This document shows, in pieces, positions 51,483-60,037 of a stretch of DNA of 64,000 bases. Origin of the DNA: Methylophilaceae bacterium LSUCC0717 (GTDB lineage: Bacteria > Pseudomonadota > Gammaproteobacteria > Burkholderiales > Methylophilaceae); NCBI GenBank assembly GCA_024919195.1, contig CP103436.1:248001-312000 (forward strand), in the 5' to 3' direction. The position numbers and the translations under genes were made by a program. Position 1 is the stretch's first letter. Every line of letters begins with the position of its first letter. The notes beneath the pieces are model-generated. The model did no database searches, was not told the DNA's origin, and saw only the letters and a program-made list of their open reading frames with translations.

Positions 51483-52031
51483 TCAATGAAGAAATATTGT
51501 TAATTCTATATCTTTATTTTTAACCTTTATAGTTTTTGGTTCGAAGCTCGATGATGCTTCTATCTCTGACAATTCTTCAATGGCTATTTCAAAATAACTT
51601 GTGGCAATCTTAACTGGCTTCTCATTGTATTGAGTGTATAAAATTCTTTTAAATTCTTTAATAGGTAAATCTTTAATAAAATTTTTAAGGTTTTGATCAT
51701 CTTTATTCTGATATTCAAATAAAATTTTTTCACCCAAAGAGATTTTGCTTATGATTTGATTGAGAGGAGATAACAGAATCATTTCATGACCTTCATCACT
51801 TGGATAAAATTTAAAAGATCCTGTGTAACCTTTGTCTTTTAAAAAGAGTTTAAATTTCCCATTAAATTTTTTTTCTTCAGAGGTTGGATTATATATATTT
51901 ATGAATTCATCGTAAGCAAATGTCTCTTGATTGGATTTTATATTAAGAGTTTGGCATCCTGAAAGAAGGGCAAAGCTAATTAATAGCAAATAACAAAAGA
52001 AATTATTGAAATAATCTATTTTTTGTTTCAA
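51483..52031 (-). CDS. lolB: Outer-membrane lipoprotein insertion factor LolB
   Basis: Places lipoproteins in the inner leaflet of the outer membrane. I start it at TTG 52031, giving 182 residues: MKQKIDYFNNFF, a hydrophobic core and lipobox LLSGC. The longer upstream ATG at 52121 would put 30 extra residues, overlapping the TPR gene by 119 bp, before a clean signal peptide. The mature part has FNGKFKLFLKDKGYTGSFKF, typical of LolB's barrel. Located between the TPR gene and ispE, the usual place. Confidence 0.82.
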   Translation of the reverse strand: MKQKIDYFNNFFCYLLLISFALLSGCQTLNIKSNQETFAYDEFINIYNPTSEEKKFNGKFKLFLKDKGYTGSFKFYPSDEGHEMILLSPLNQIISKISLGEKILFEYQNKDDQNLKNFIKDLPIKEFKRILYTQYNEKPVKIATSYFEIAIEELSEIEASSSFEPKTIKVKNKDIELTIFLH

Positions 52032-53697
52032 TGAGAACGGAGTTTTCTGGGAACTTCTCAAGAGAACCTTGCCATACTGACATTGCTTCATTTTCTTTAC
52101 CTTGCTTCCATAAAACTTCACCTAAATGCGCAGCAATTTCAGGATCTTCCTGAATAGCATATGCTTTCGTAATAAATTCATAAGCGATATCGTAGTTTCC
52201 AAGTCTGAAATGAACCCACCCCATGCTATCAAGGATATAGTGATTTTGTGGTTCAATAGATAAAGCTATTTCGATATATTTTTTAGCATCATCAAGTTTA
52301 ACATTCCTATCAGCATATGAATAACCCAGAGCATTATAAGCAATTGCATAGTCAGGTTTCAGAGAAATTGCTTTTTTTAAATTGGCTTCCATTGAATCAA
52401 AGTCTTTATTTTTTTCATAAAGTAAGCCGAAGTCAAAATAGAACTCTGCAGAATCTGCATACTTTTCTTCTTCACTAAGCATTAAGTTGATAGCTTTTTG
52501 GTACTGGTTGTCGTTATACCAAAAAGATGTTTTTAGCTGTAAAAATTTCAATTTTTCTTGTCTGTCGAGTGATTTATACTGATCGAGATACTCAACAGCT
52601 TGGTCGATACCTTTTTCAACCCTTATAGCTTGTGCGGCAAAAATTCTTGAGTCAACAAATAAAGGCCCGGTACTGATCTTCTCAACAAGGTTGATGACTT
52701 TATCAATATTCTGTCTTTGCGCATAAATTCTGGCTAGATACATATTGACTTGATCTGGATTGTAATATTTTCTTTCTAAACTTTGGTTAAGGAACTGTTC
52801 AGCCATGATGTCATCCCCTGTTTCAAGAGCTAAAAGCGCAACAGTAAAACTGAGCTCAGCTGATGCTAGAGGACTATTCACCAACTTTTCAAAATGTTTT
52901 TTTGCGGCTGGGTACTGTTCTGTTTGAACAAGCGCTTTTGCAAGCTCAAGCCTCACTGTATTAGATTTCGGATTATTTTTTACAAATTTTTGGTATGTTT
53001 CAATCGCCTTCATTGGGTCTTCATCAAACTGAATTGATCCAATAAACAAAGTGCTGGTTTCCCAGTTTGGGTTGAGTTTATTAATCGTTGCTAATTCTTT
53101 ATCACGAATGGTGATGTTTCCTGCCATGTGAGCTGTGTGAGCGACTGCAAAATGCGCTTCTACCATTTTGGCATAAGGCTTAGCAATATCAATAATGAAT
53201 CTTAGAGCATTGCTTTTATTTTCGACTCTCGTAAGGATGTTATTTAGATATAAAAAGCCATCACCCTTAGAATCTTCACTTTCAAGTATTTCTTTAACAA
53301 GCGGCTTGGCTTTGGATAAGTTGCCACTGGCTATGTACATTTCTGCTAACACTTTTTTTGCATCTCTTGATTTAGGATCAAGCTTACTCCATATGTCTGC
53401 GGCATCTAGGGCTAATCTTCCATTTCGAACCATGCCACCCAATTGCGCAGCGTTTTGGGCAAAGCCAGTATTTTTTGTTAACTTAGCTAAATCGAGATAA
53501 AGATGACCTGCCGAATTTATGTCATTTCGCTGGATCGCAAGTTCAGCGAGCAAAAATTTGTAGACAAATTCAGCATTTGCTTCAGTAATTTGTGCTGGAA
53601 GATCTGGATTGAATTCTTCAGGATGTTCTTCAGTTATCCCTTTTGCAGGAACAATTAAGATTAAAAAAGTAATTAATAAATTGTTTAAGTATTTCAT
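52003..53697 (-). CDS. TPR-repeat protein with signal peptide
   Basis: A 564-residue protein beginning with a signal peptide (MKYLNNLLITFLILIVPAKG). It then carries many tetratricopeptide-type repeats; clear ones near the end are AIAYNALGYSYADRNVKLDD, YILDSMGWVHFRLGNYDIAY and AAHLGEVLWKQGKENEAMSV. Such a protein precedes lolB-ispE in many Betaproteobacteria and gammaproteobacteria. It is probably a periplasmic scaffold; its partner is unknown. Overlaps the LolB start by 29 bp. Confidence 0.85.
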   Translation of the reverse strand: MKYLNNLLITFLILIVPAKGITEEHPEEFNPDLPAQITEANAEFVYKFLLAELAIQRNDINSAGHLYLDLAKLTKNTGFAQNAAQLGGMVRNGRLALDAADIWSKLDPKSRDAKKVLAEMYIASGNLSKAKPLVKEILESEDSKGDGFLYLNNILTRVENKSNALRFIIDIAKPYAKMVEAHFAVAHTAHMAGNITIRDKELATINKLNPNWETSTLFIGSIQFDEDPMKAIETYQKFVKNNPKSNTVRLELAKALVQTEQYPAAKKHFEKLVNSPLASAELSFTVALLALETGDDIMAEQFLNQSLERKYYNPDQVNMYLARIYAQRQNIDKVINLVEKISTGPLFVDSRIFAAQAIRVEKGIDQAVEYLDQYKSLDRQEKLKFLQLKTSFWYNDNQYQKAINLMLSEEEKYADSAEFYFDFGLLYEKNKDFDSMEANLKKAISLKPDYAIAYNALGYSYADRNVKLDDAKKYIEIALSIEPQNHYILDSMGWVHFRLGNYDIAYEFITKAYAIQEDPEIAAHLGEVLWKQGKENEAMSVWQGSLEKFPENSVLIETKNRLFQ

Positions 53698-53760
53698 GTA
53701 AATCCAAGTTTATTTCATTGAAAGATTACTATCAATAGAAATGACTATCGAATTAGAATA

Positions 53761-53829
53761 TAATTCAGCATATTTTTAAAAAAATAGATAAACTTTTTTG
53801 ACAATTACCTTGTCATTTAAGCTGAATTA
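53761..53829. promoter_or_regulatory. Nested inverted repeats in the TPR/ABC divergent intergenic region
   Basis: Outer arms TAATTCAGC (53761-53769) and GCTGAATTA (53821-53829) are exact inverted repeats. Between them TGACAA (53799-53804) and TTGTCA (53810-53815) form a second inverted pair with a 5-bp spacer; TTGACA at 53798 could be a -35. GAATTAGAAT also occurs twice (53750 and 53824). A TATAAT lies at 53759-53764. Regulator binding or a hairpin is possible; not assigned. Confidence 0.3.
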
Positions 53830-53844
53830 GAATTAACACAAATT

Positions 53845-54762
53845 ATGACAACTACATTAAAAGCATTAGGATTAACGAGATTATTTGGCCCAAATAAAGC
53901 GGTCAATAATGTTTCATTTGAATTATCAAAAGGTGAGGTGTTGGGCTTCTTGGGTCCAAATGGCGCTGGTAAATCCACTACCATGCGGATGCTCACCGGT
54001 AACTTAGCTCCAACAGATGGCCAGGTTGAAATTTGTGGCATCAATATTATTGAAGAACCAAAACTAGCCAAAGCAAATATTGGCTACCTTCCAGAGATGA
54101 GACCACTTTATAAAGAATTTAGAGTAAACGAATTTTTGAGAATAGCTGCAAAGTTGCACAACATTCCAGCTAAAAAAATTAATTCATCTATCGACATTGC
54201 CATGGAAAAATGTGGTCTAACTCACATGAGTAATCGTTTGATTGAAAATTTATCAAATGGATATCAACAGCGAGTAGGTATTGCTCAAGCTATTATTCAC
54301 AATCCAGAAATTGTGATTCTGGATGAACCAACCGTTGGATTGGATCCAATCCAGATTAGAGAAATTAGAAAACTAATCAAAGAAATTGGCAAGGAACACA
54401 GCGTTATTTTATCTACACATATTCTTCCTGAAGTTGAGATTGTGTGTGATCGAGTTCAAATTATTGATAAAGGAAATTTGGTATTTCATGGATCAATAGA
54501 TGATTTGAAACAGCAAAGAAGAGGAAATAAATTATTAGTTGGTTTTAAAAAGACGCCAACGTTAAAAAAATTACAATCTTTGTTCGACATTGTAAAAATA
54601 GAAAAACAGGAAGACTTACTTCATGTTATTCAATTTAAAAATCTAGATTTTGATATGGAAAAGTTTATTCAGGTGTGTGTTAAAGAAAAGCTAGGTTTGT
54701 TTCAAGTTTCTCCTCATATTACAAGTCTTGAGGACACCTTTGTACAATTAACTAATAAGTAA
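53845..54762 (+). CDS. ABC transporter ATP-binding protein (GldA-like)
   Basis: A 305-residue ATPase. Walker A GPNGAGKSTTMRMLTG begins near residue 40, the signature is LSNGYQQRVGIAQAI, the Walker B is IVILDEPTVGLDP, and the switch His is in LSTHILPE. Its relatives are the multidrug/gliding-type exporters, with a C-terminal extension after the ABC core. With the next three genes it forms a Gld-like export unit. Spacing to the permease gene is 4 bp. Confidence 0.88.
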   Translation: MTTTLKALGLTRLFGPNKAVNNVSFELSKGEVLGFLGPNGAGKSTTMRMLTGNLAPTDGQVEICGINIIEEPKLAKANIGYLPEMRPLYKEFRVNEFLRIAAKLHNIPAKKINSSIDIAMEKCGLTHMSNRLIENLSNGYQQRVGIAQAIIHNPEIVILDEPTVGLDPIQIREIRKLIKEIGKEHSVILSTHILPEVEIVCDRVQIIDKGNLVFHGSIDDLKQQRRGNKLLVGFKKTPTLKKLQSLFDIVKIEKQEDLLHVIQFKNLDFDMEKFIQVCVKEKLGLFQVSPHITSLEDTFVQLTNK

Positions 54763-54766
54763 AAAT

Positions 54767-55519
54767 ATGAAGATGATTATAAATATTGCCTCTAAGGAGA
54801 TTAAAAGTTTTTTCGTGACCCCAATGGGTTGGATAATATTGGCTTTAATAACTGCAGCTTTTGGCACCTACTACCTTGAAGGAGTTAATAGTTATTTTGA
54901 AGTTATGTCTGGAGCAATTCGACCTGCGGAAAGAGTTGGAGTGACTATTTATGTCGGTCAAACAGTTTATGGCGCAGCTTTTTTTCTTATGTTATTTGCC
55001 GTTCCACTGATGTCAATGAGACTAATTAGTGAAGAAAGACGGCAGCAAACTCTACCATTTTTATTTTCCGCACCAGTTTCTATAGTTGAGATTGTCTTAG
55101 GAAAATTTTTTGGACTGTTTGCTTTTTTAGCTCTCATGGTTGTCTACATATTTTTAATGCTTTCTACCTTAAATATTTGGGCAGACATTGATTTTGGTTA
55201 TCTCTTCTCTAATACATTTGGGTTATTACTTCTTGTTGGAAGTTTTGCAGCCATTGGTATATATTTTTCAAGTCTGACCAGTCAACCAATTATCGCTGCA
55301 ATTTTAAGTTTTATTTTTGCATTTTTACTTTTAGGTTTGGAAAGCTACTTCGCTAGTCAGCCTAATCATTGGTTTCATCATGTTTCATTGTTAAAACATT
55401 TCCAGACTTTTTCCAGAGGGGTGATCAGTTCAAAGGATATTATTTATTTCTTACTCTTTATCTCAACTTTCATAGTTTTAACAATTCGCCGTTTAGATGC
55501 AGATAGGTTGAGAGGTTAA
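54767..55519 (+). CDS. ABC transporter permease (GldF/ABC-2 type)
   Basis: A 250-residue membrane protein with six hydrophobic segments. The N-terminus has ASKEIKSFFVTPMGWIILALI, and SFLMLFAVPLMSMRLISEERR-like sequence (MLFAVPLMSMRLISEERRQ) is the ABC-2 coupling region followed by TLPFLFSAPVSIVEIVLGKF. Overlaps the next gene by one base (TAATG). Forms the export channel with the preceding ATPase. Confidence 0.88.
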   Translation: MKMIINIASKEIKSFFVTPMGWIILALITAAFGTYYLEGVNSYFEVMSGAIRPAERVGVTIYVGQTVYGAAFFLMLFAVPLMSMRLISEERRQQTLPFLFSAPVSIVEIVLGKFFGLFAFLALMVVYIFLMLSTLNIWADIDFGYLFSNTFGLLLLVGSFAAIGIYFSSLTSQPIIAAILSFIFAFLLLGLESYFASQPNHWFHHVSLLKHFQTFSRGVISSKDIIYFLLFISTFIVLTIRRLDADRLRG

Positions 55520-56901
55520 TGAAAAATACAAAAAATATTAAACAAAGGTTACAACTTCTACTTCAGAATTGGGTATTTGTTGTTCTATTCATCATTCTTG
55601 TTTTGCTGCTTGGTTTTATTTCTAATCAGTATGAATTTTCAAAAGACATTACTCAAGCTAATAGAAATACTTTGACTGAGGGAAGTATTGGCGTTCTAAA
55701 AGAAATGGATGGCCCAATTAATCTTACAGTTTTTGCGACCAAAGATGATGTCAATAAAGGTGATAAATTCAGACAAGGAATTATTAATTTTATTGCTCGC
55801 TATCAGCGCTCAAAACCTGACATCAATATAAAGTTTATTAGCCCAGTTGAAGAGCCAAAATTGGCTCAGGATATGGGTATCCGTGTTGATGGTGAGGTCG
55901 TTGTTGAATATAACAAAAGAACAGAACACATTACCCCACCTTTTGCCGAACAAGAGCTAACGAACTTGTTAGTTAGACTAACAAGAACCAATGAAAAGCC
56001 AATTATGTATTTGGATGGCCATGGAGAAAAAAATCTTCTGGGTTTAAAAAATTCAGATTTAGGTGAGTTTGGTAAACAATTAGAAAATAAAGGATTTAAA
56101 TTTTCTAACCCTGATTTAACTGTATTACCATCGGTGCCTGAAGAAGGCTCAATGCTAGTGATTGCCAGCCCGAAAAAAGATGTTTCTGATCTTGAGGCCA
56201 AAAAAATTGTGAAATTTCTTGAGTCAGGTGGTAATCTTTTGTGGCTTTTAGATGACAGTAACTTTAAAGGTCTTGACGAGGTTGCACAATATATTGGCCT
56301 GACAGTATTAGATGGGAAGATTTACGATCCAAGTTCTGAGCAGTACGGTTCAACTCCAGGTTTGACTTTCGCTCTTCGTTACGGTGACCATCCGATAACA
56401 AGAAATTTTATGTTAAGAACATTGTTTTCGAACCCGAAGGCCTTAAACGCTAAGGGTACTTACGAAAACGGATGGGAAGTGACTGAATTAGTTGACGTTG
56501 CAGCGGGGGGATGGCTTGAACGTGGCAATGAAACTAACCCTACCTTTGAAGAAGATCAGGATCAGTCTGGACCTATTAATATAGCGGTAGCATTAAAGCG
56601 TGAATATGGCGAAGTCGGTCAGCGAGTTGTTGTTGTAGGTAATTCTGAGTTTTTATCTAATGCTTTTATTACGTCGGGTGGTAACTTAGACCTAGGTGTC
56701 AACTTGGTGAACTGGCTCAGCGGCGATGATAAGCTAATCAACATTCAACCCATGCCGCTCAAAGATGTAAATGTTACAATTCCAGAAACACGAACATCAT
56801 TTGTCATAGCTTGGACTATTTTCCATAGCTTTCAATATTTTATTCCTGTTGGATTATTTATTGGAGGCATTTGGTTGTGGCTCAGAAGAAGAAAGAGATA
56901 A
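55519..56901 (+). CDS. GldG-like ABC-2 accessory protein
   Basis: A 460-residue protein with an N-terminal membrane anchor (VFVVLFIILVLLLGFISNQYE), a long periplasmic domain and a C-terminal membrane segment with an RRRKR tail. The GldG family features are NRNTLTEGSIGVLKEMDGPI and the later VVVGNSEFLSNAF, where the middle contains a glutamine-amidotransferase-like fold. Such proteins partner with GldF/GldA permeases. The transported substrate is unknown. Confidence 0.85.
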   Translation: MKNTKNIKQRLQLLLQNWVFVVLFIILVLLLGFISNQYEFSKDITQANRNTLTEGSIGVLKEMDGPINLTVFATKDDVNKGDKFRQGIINFIARYQRSKPDINIKFISPVEEPKLAQDMGIRVDGEVVVEYNKRTEHITPPFAEQELTNLLVRLTRTNEKPIMYLDGHGEKNLLGLKNSDLGEFGKQLENKGFKFSNPDLTVLPSVPEEGSMLVIASPKKDVSDLEAKKIVKFLESGGNLLWLLDDSNFKGLDEVAQYIGLTVLDGKIYDPSSEQYGSTPGLTFALRYGDHPITRNFMLRTLFSNPKALNAKGTYENGWEVTELVDVAAGGWLERGNETNPTFEEDQDQSGPINIAVALKREYGEVGQRVVVVGNSEFLSNAFITSGGNLDLGVNLVNWLSGDDKLINIQPMPLKDVNVTIPETRTSFVIAWTIFHSFQYFIPVGLFIGGIWLWLRRRKR

Positions 56902-56912
56902 ACTAATTTCAT

Positions 56913-57803
56913 ATGAATAAAAGATGGTTACCAATCATAATCCTCATTTTAGTCATTGCACCTTTGGCGTGGTTTTCTTTAAGTTTTAAAAATCAAGAGA
57001 TAACAGATAGCAGTTATGAAGTATCTAATTTAAAGTTATCTGAATTTGATGAAATTTTTATCGACTTTCCGTCTAAGGCTGCCACGTCTTTTAAAAAAAT
57101 TAATGGCTATTGGTATCAAACCAAACCTTATCAAACCAGAGCAGATCAAAATATTGTGTATCGATTGTTATCTATTTTGGCTGCGAAATCAAAAGAAAAA
57201 CTTGAATCATTACAAATTGAAAAATATGGTTTAGATAAACCTAAACTTAAAATGACATTCAGTAATGAAAATCAAAAAGAAGTCTTTTCATTTGGAACTT
57301 ATAACCCAGTGACAGAGCAACAGTATGTGCTGTATGACAATAGTGTTTATATCTTGGATGGTATTTTCTCAGAAATGGCCAGCTATCTGCCAGTTGAATT
57401 AATTGATAAAAAACCATTAGCACCCTTTGAAAAAGTTATGAAATTTGACTTCTCTAGGCTTGAACAGTGGCAAGAAAATTATTTGCGCGTTGAGATAGAT
57501 GATATGGGAAAAATTAAGGCTGATGGTAAAAAAATAGAATTTGATGAGATGCAGCTTGCGGAATGGTTTACTGAAAATTGGTTAAAAGCGGTATCAACCT
57601 CGGTTGAGCCTTATAAATTTGATGCAAGAATTGGATATAAGAGTTTTGATGTCTATTTAGATGACAAGGCAAAGATAACTTTTTATCGTATTCAAGAGTC
57701 ACCAGAGCTATTATTATTTAGAAAAGATGAAGGACTGCTGTATCACTTTCCACAGGATGTTGGATTTACGATGCTCAATCCGAATGTTTCCCGTCAAGAT
57801 TAA
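56913..57803 (+). CDS. DUF4340 family protein
   Basis: A 296-residue protein with an N-terminal membrane anchor (residues 5-25) and a soluble extracytoplasmic part. The KINGYWYQTKPYQTRADQNI and LQIEKYGLDKPKLKMTFSNE stretches match DUF4340, a family regularly found next to GldG-type ABC genes. Function unknown; most likely an accessory of the exporter. It lies 11 bp after the GldG-like gene. Confidence 0.8.
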   Translation: MNKRWLPIIILILVIAPLAWFSLSFKNQEITDSSYEVSNLKLSEFDEIFIDFPSKAATSFKKINGYWYQTKPYQTRADQNIVYRLLSILAAKSKEKLESLQIEKYGLDKPKLKMTFSNENQKEVFSFGTYNPVTEQQYVLYDNSVYILDGIFSEMASYLPVELIDKKPLAPFEKVMKFDFSRLEQWQENYLRVEIDDMGKIKADGKKIEFDEMQLAEWFTENWLKAVSTSVEPYKFDARIGYKSFDVYLDDKAKITFYRIQESPELLLFRKDEGLLYHFPQDVGFTMLNPNVSRQD

Positions 57804-57805
57804 TT

Positions 57806-58621
57806 GTGCCAGAACTTCCCGAAGTTGAAACCACGGTCCGTGGAATAAAATCAATAGAGTCATCTGTCATTGAAAAGGTTGACATATTTAATCCAAATTT
57901 AAGATGGCCTGTACCGAACGATTTACCAAACTTTTTAAGTGGTAAAAAAATATTAAGCGTCTATCGTCGAGCAAAGTACATTATTATCCAGTGCTCAAAT
58001 GCATACCTCATAATACATTTGGGCATGACTGGTAAATTAGTGTTTGCAAAACCCAGTGACACCTTAAAGAAGCATGATCATATTCAAATAACATTTACCA
58101 ATAATGACCAAGTTATTCGATATAACGACCCGAGGAGATTTGGATCAGCACATTTAGTGAAAGATAAGCTGGATGATTTTAAACTACTGGCTAATCTAGG
58201 CTTAGAGCCGTTGGCAGCTGAATTTGATGGAAATTATCTTTTTATCAAAGCTCGAAAGAGAAATGTACCCATAAAAACCTTTATCATGAATCATCATATA
58301 GTTGTCGGTGTTGGAAATATCTATGCCAGCGAGGCATTATTCTTATCAGAAATCAGACCATCGGTTCCAGCGTGTAAGGTTACAAGGAAAAAAATGGAAA
58401 TATTAGTAAAAAATATTAAACATGTTTTATTAATAGCCATTGAAAAAGGTGGATCAACCATCAGTGATTTTATGAACACAAAAGGGGAGCAGGGTTACTT
58501 TCAAATTGACCATCAAGTTTACAATCGCGAGGGCCAGCCGTGTAATAAATGTGGCTCTGAGATAAAAAAAATTATTATCGGCCAGAGATCAAGTTTTTTT
58601 TGCAGCGCCTGTCAACGTTGA
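57806..58621 (+). CDS. mutM: Formamidopyrimidine-DNA glycosylase
   Basis: A 271-residue repair enzyme that removes 8-oxoguanine and formamidopyrimidines. After the GTG start the catalytic Pro2-Glu3 lies in PELPEVETTVRGI. The central helix-two-turn-helix has GVGNIYASEALF, and the zinc finger is CNKCGSEIKK...CSACQ. Length is standard. It starts 2 bp after the DUF4340 stop and overlaps the symporter gene tail-to-tail by 33 bp. Confidence 0.97.
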   Translation: MPELPEVETTVRGIKSIESSVIEKVDIFNPNLRWPVPNDLPNFLSGKKILSVYRRAKYIIIQCSNAYLIIHLGMTGKLVFAKPSDTLKKHDHIQITFTNNDQVIRYNDPRRFGSAHLVKDKLDDFKLLANLGLEPLAAEFDGNYLFIKARKRNVPIKTFIMNHHIVVGVGNIYASEALFLSEIRPSVPACKVTRKKMEILVKNIKHVLLIAIEKGGSTISDFMNTKGEQGYFQIDHQVYNREGQPCNKCGSEIKKIIIGQRSSFFCSACQR

Positions 58622-60019
58622 TTTTTGAGTCATTAAAGAAACCAAAACCATTGATAACATGCTCACAAATAATCCAATTAACTGAGCCGGTATCAACGCA
58701 TCTTCACCATATATAATTTCAAAGAAGACCCATGTTGCAATCCCAAAGCAAATAGATGCCAATGCGCCATGATGATTGGCTTTTTTCCAAAAAATGCCAA
58801 AGATGAGAGGGGTGAATGCTCCTGCCAGGGTAACTTTATAAGCAGACTCTACCATTTGAAAAATAGATAAATTTGAAGCTAGAGCATAATTTAGTACTAC
58901 GAAAGAGAATGCGACCAAACATATTCTCATCATTTTAAGAAATTCTTTATCTGTCATTCCAGGTCTTAGGGGCTTGATGACATTTTCGGCAAAAGTAACA
59001 GACGGTGCTAAGAGTGTCGCAGATGAGCAACTCATAATGGCCGATATCACTGCTCCAAAAAATATTATTTGTGCGATTGGTGGAGTGTACTTAATAATGA
59101 ATTCAGGAAGTACGTATTGAGAATCAAATTCAATAATTGACTGAAAATATACTGGATCGATTATTGTTGCTGAGTAAGCAATAAACATGGGAACAAAAGT
59201 AAAAGCAAAATAAATTGATGCGCCAAAAATGGAACCCCAGAATGCAATCTTAGCTGTTTTGGCAGAAGTTATTCTTTGAAAGACATCTTGTTGGGGGATG
59301 GAGCCAAGCATTAATGTGACCCACACACCAAAAAAGGAAATCCATGTAAAAATATCGCCCTTAGGCCAAAAATCGAATTTGTTATTTTCTCTCGCATGAT
59401 CAAGTACATTCATCACTCCACCCGACATGTCAGATACAATAAAGCTTATAAAGAGAAGCCCAGAAATAATGACCAACATTTGAATAAAATCGAGAATAGC
59501 AACTGATAGCATGCCACCAAGGGTGGTGTATGAAACGACGATTAAAGTCCCAATAATTATACCTACTTCTTCAGAGACTTGATGTTCAGTTAAGACATTA
59601 ATTATCAAGCCTAATGCCTTAATTTGAGCAGCCACCCAACCAAGATATGAAATCAAAATAGCAATGGAGGTAATGACTTCAATTTTACGATCATATCTTT
59701 TGCGATAAAAATCACCAAGGGTTATAAAATTGAGATGGTATAAATATTTTGAGAATAGAAAACCTGCAATAATTAGACACATGCTAGCCCCAAATGGGTC
59801 AGCAACTAATCCATGCAGCCCCTCATTTACAAATGTAGATGAAACACCAAAGATGGCTTCAGCACCAAACCATGTGGCAAACACGGTTGCAATCACAACA
59901 GGTAAGGGTAAGTGCCTTCCTGCGATGGCAAAATCTCTCGTATTTTTAACTTTCGTTGATACGTAGAATCCGATACCTACAGATATCATTATATAAATAC
60001 AGACAAAAGTGAGAAGCAT
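58589..60019 (-). CDS. Sodium/solute symporter (SSF family)
   Basis: A 476-residue membrane protein with about 13 hydrophobic segments. The family fold shows in GRHLPLPVVIATVFATWFGA and the unwound helix region TLGDFYRKRYDRK; SYTTLGGMLSVAILDFIQML and SAIMSCSSATLLAPSVTFAEN complete it. The substrate cannot be read; candidates are amino acids, sugars, vitamins or acetate. It is the last gene of the rpoH-ubi run, 18 bp after ubiB. Confidence 0.88.
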   Translation of the reverse strand: MLLTFVCIYIMISVGIGFYVSTKVKNTRDFAIAGRHLPLPVVIATVFATWFGAEAIFGVSSTFVNEGLHGLVADPFGASMCLIIAGFLFSKYLYHLNFITLGDFYRKRYDRKIEVITSIAILISYLGWVAAQIKALGLIINVLTEHQVSEEVGIIIGTLIVVSYTTLGGMLSVAILDFIQMLVIISGLLFISFIVSDMSGGVMNVLDHARENNKFDFWPKGDIFTWISFFGVWVTLMLGSIPQQDVFQRITSAKTAKIAFWGSIFGASIYFAFTFVPMFIAYSATIIDPVYFQSIIEFDSQYVLPEFIIKYTPPIAQIIFFGAVISAIMSCSSATLLAPSVTFAENVIKPLRPGMTDKEFLKMMRICLVAFSFVVLNYALASNLSIFQMVESAYKVTLAGAFTPLIFGIFWKKANHHGALASICFGIATWVFFEIIYGEDALIPAQLIGLFVSMLSMVLVSLMTQKSTLTGAAKKT

Positions 60020-60037
60020 GTTTTCGTGGTTTATTTA

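Noticed and set aside
52032-52121. Longer LolB start at the upstream ATG
   Set aside because: It adds 30 charged residues before the signal peptide and lies deep in the TPR gene; the TTG at 52031 gives a normal lipoprotein signal.
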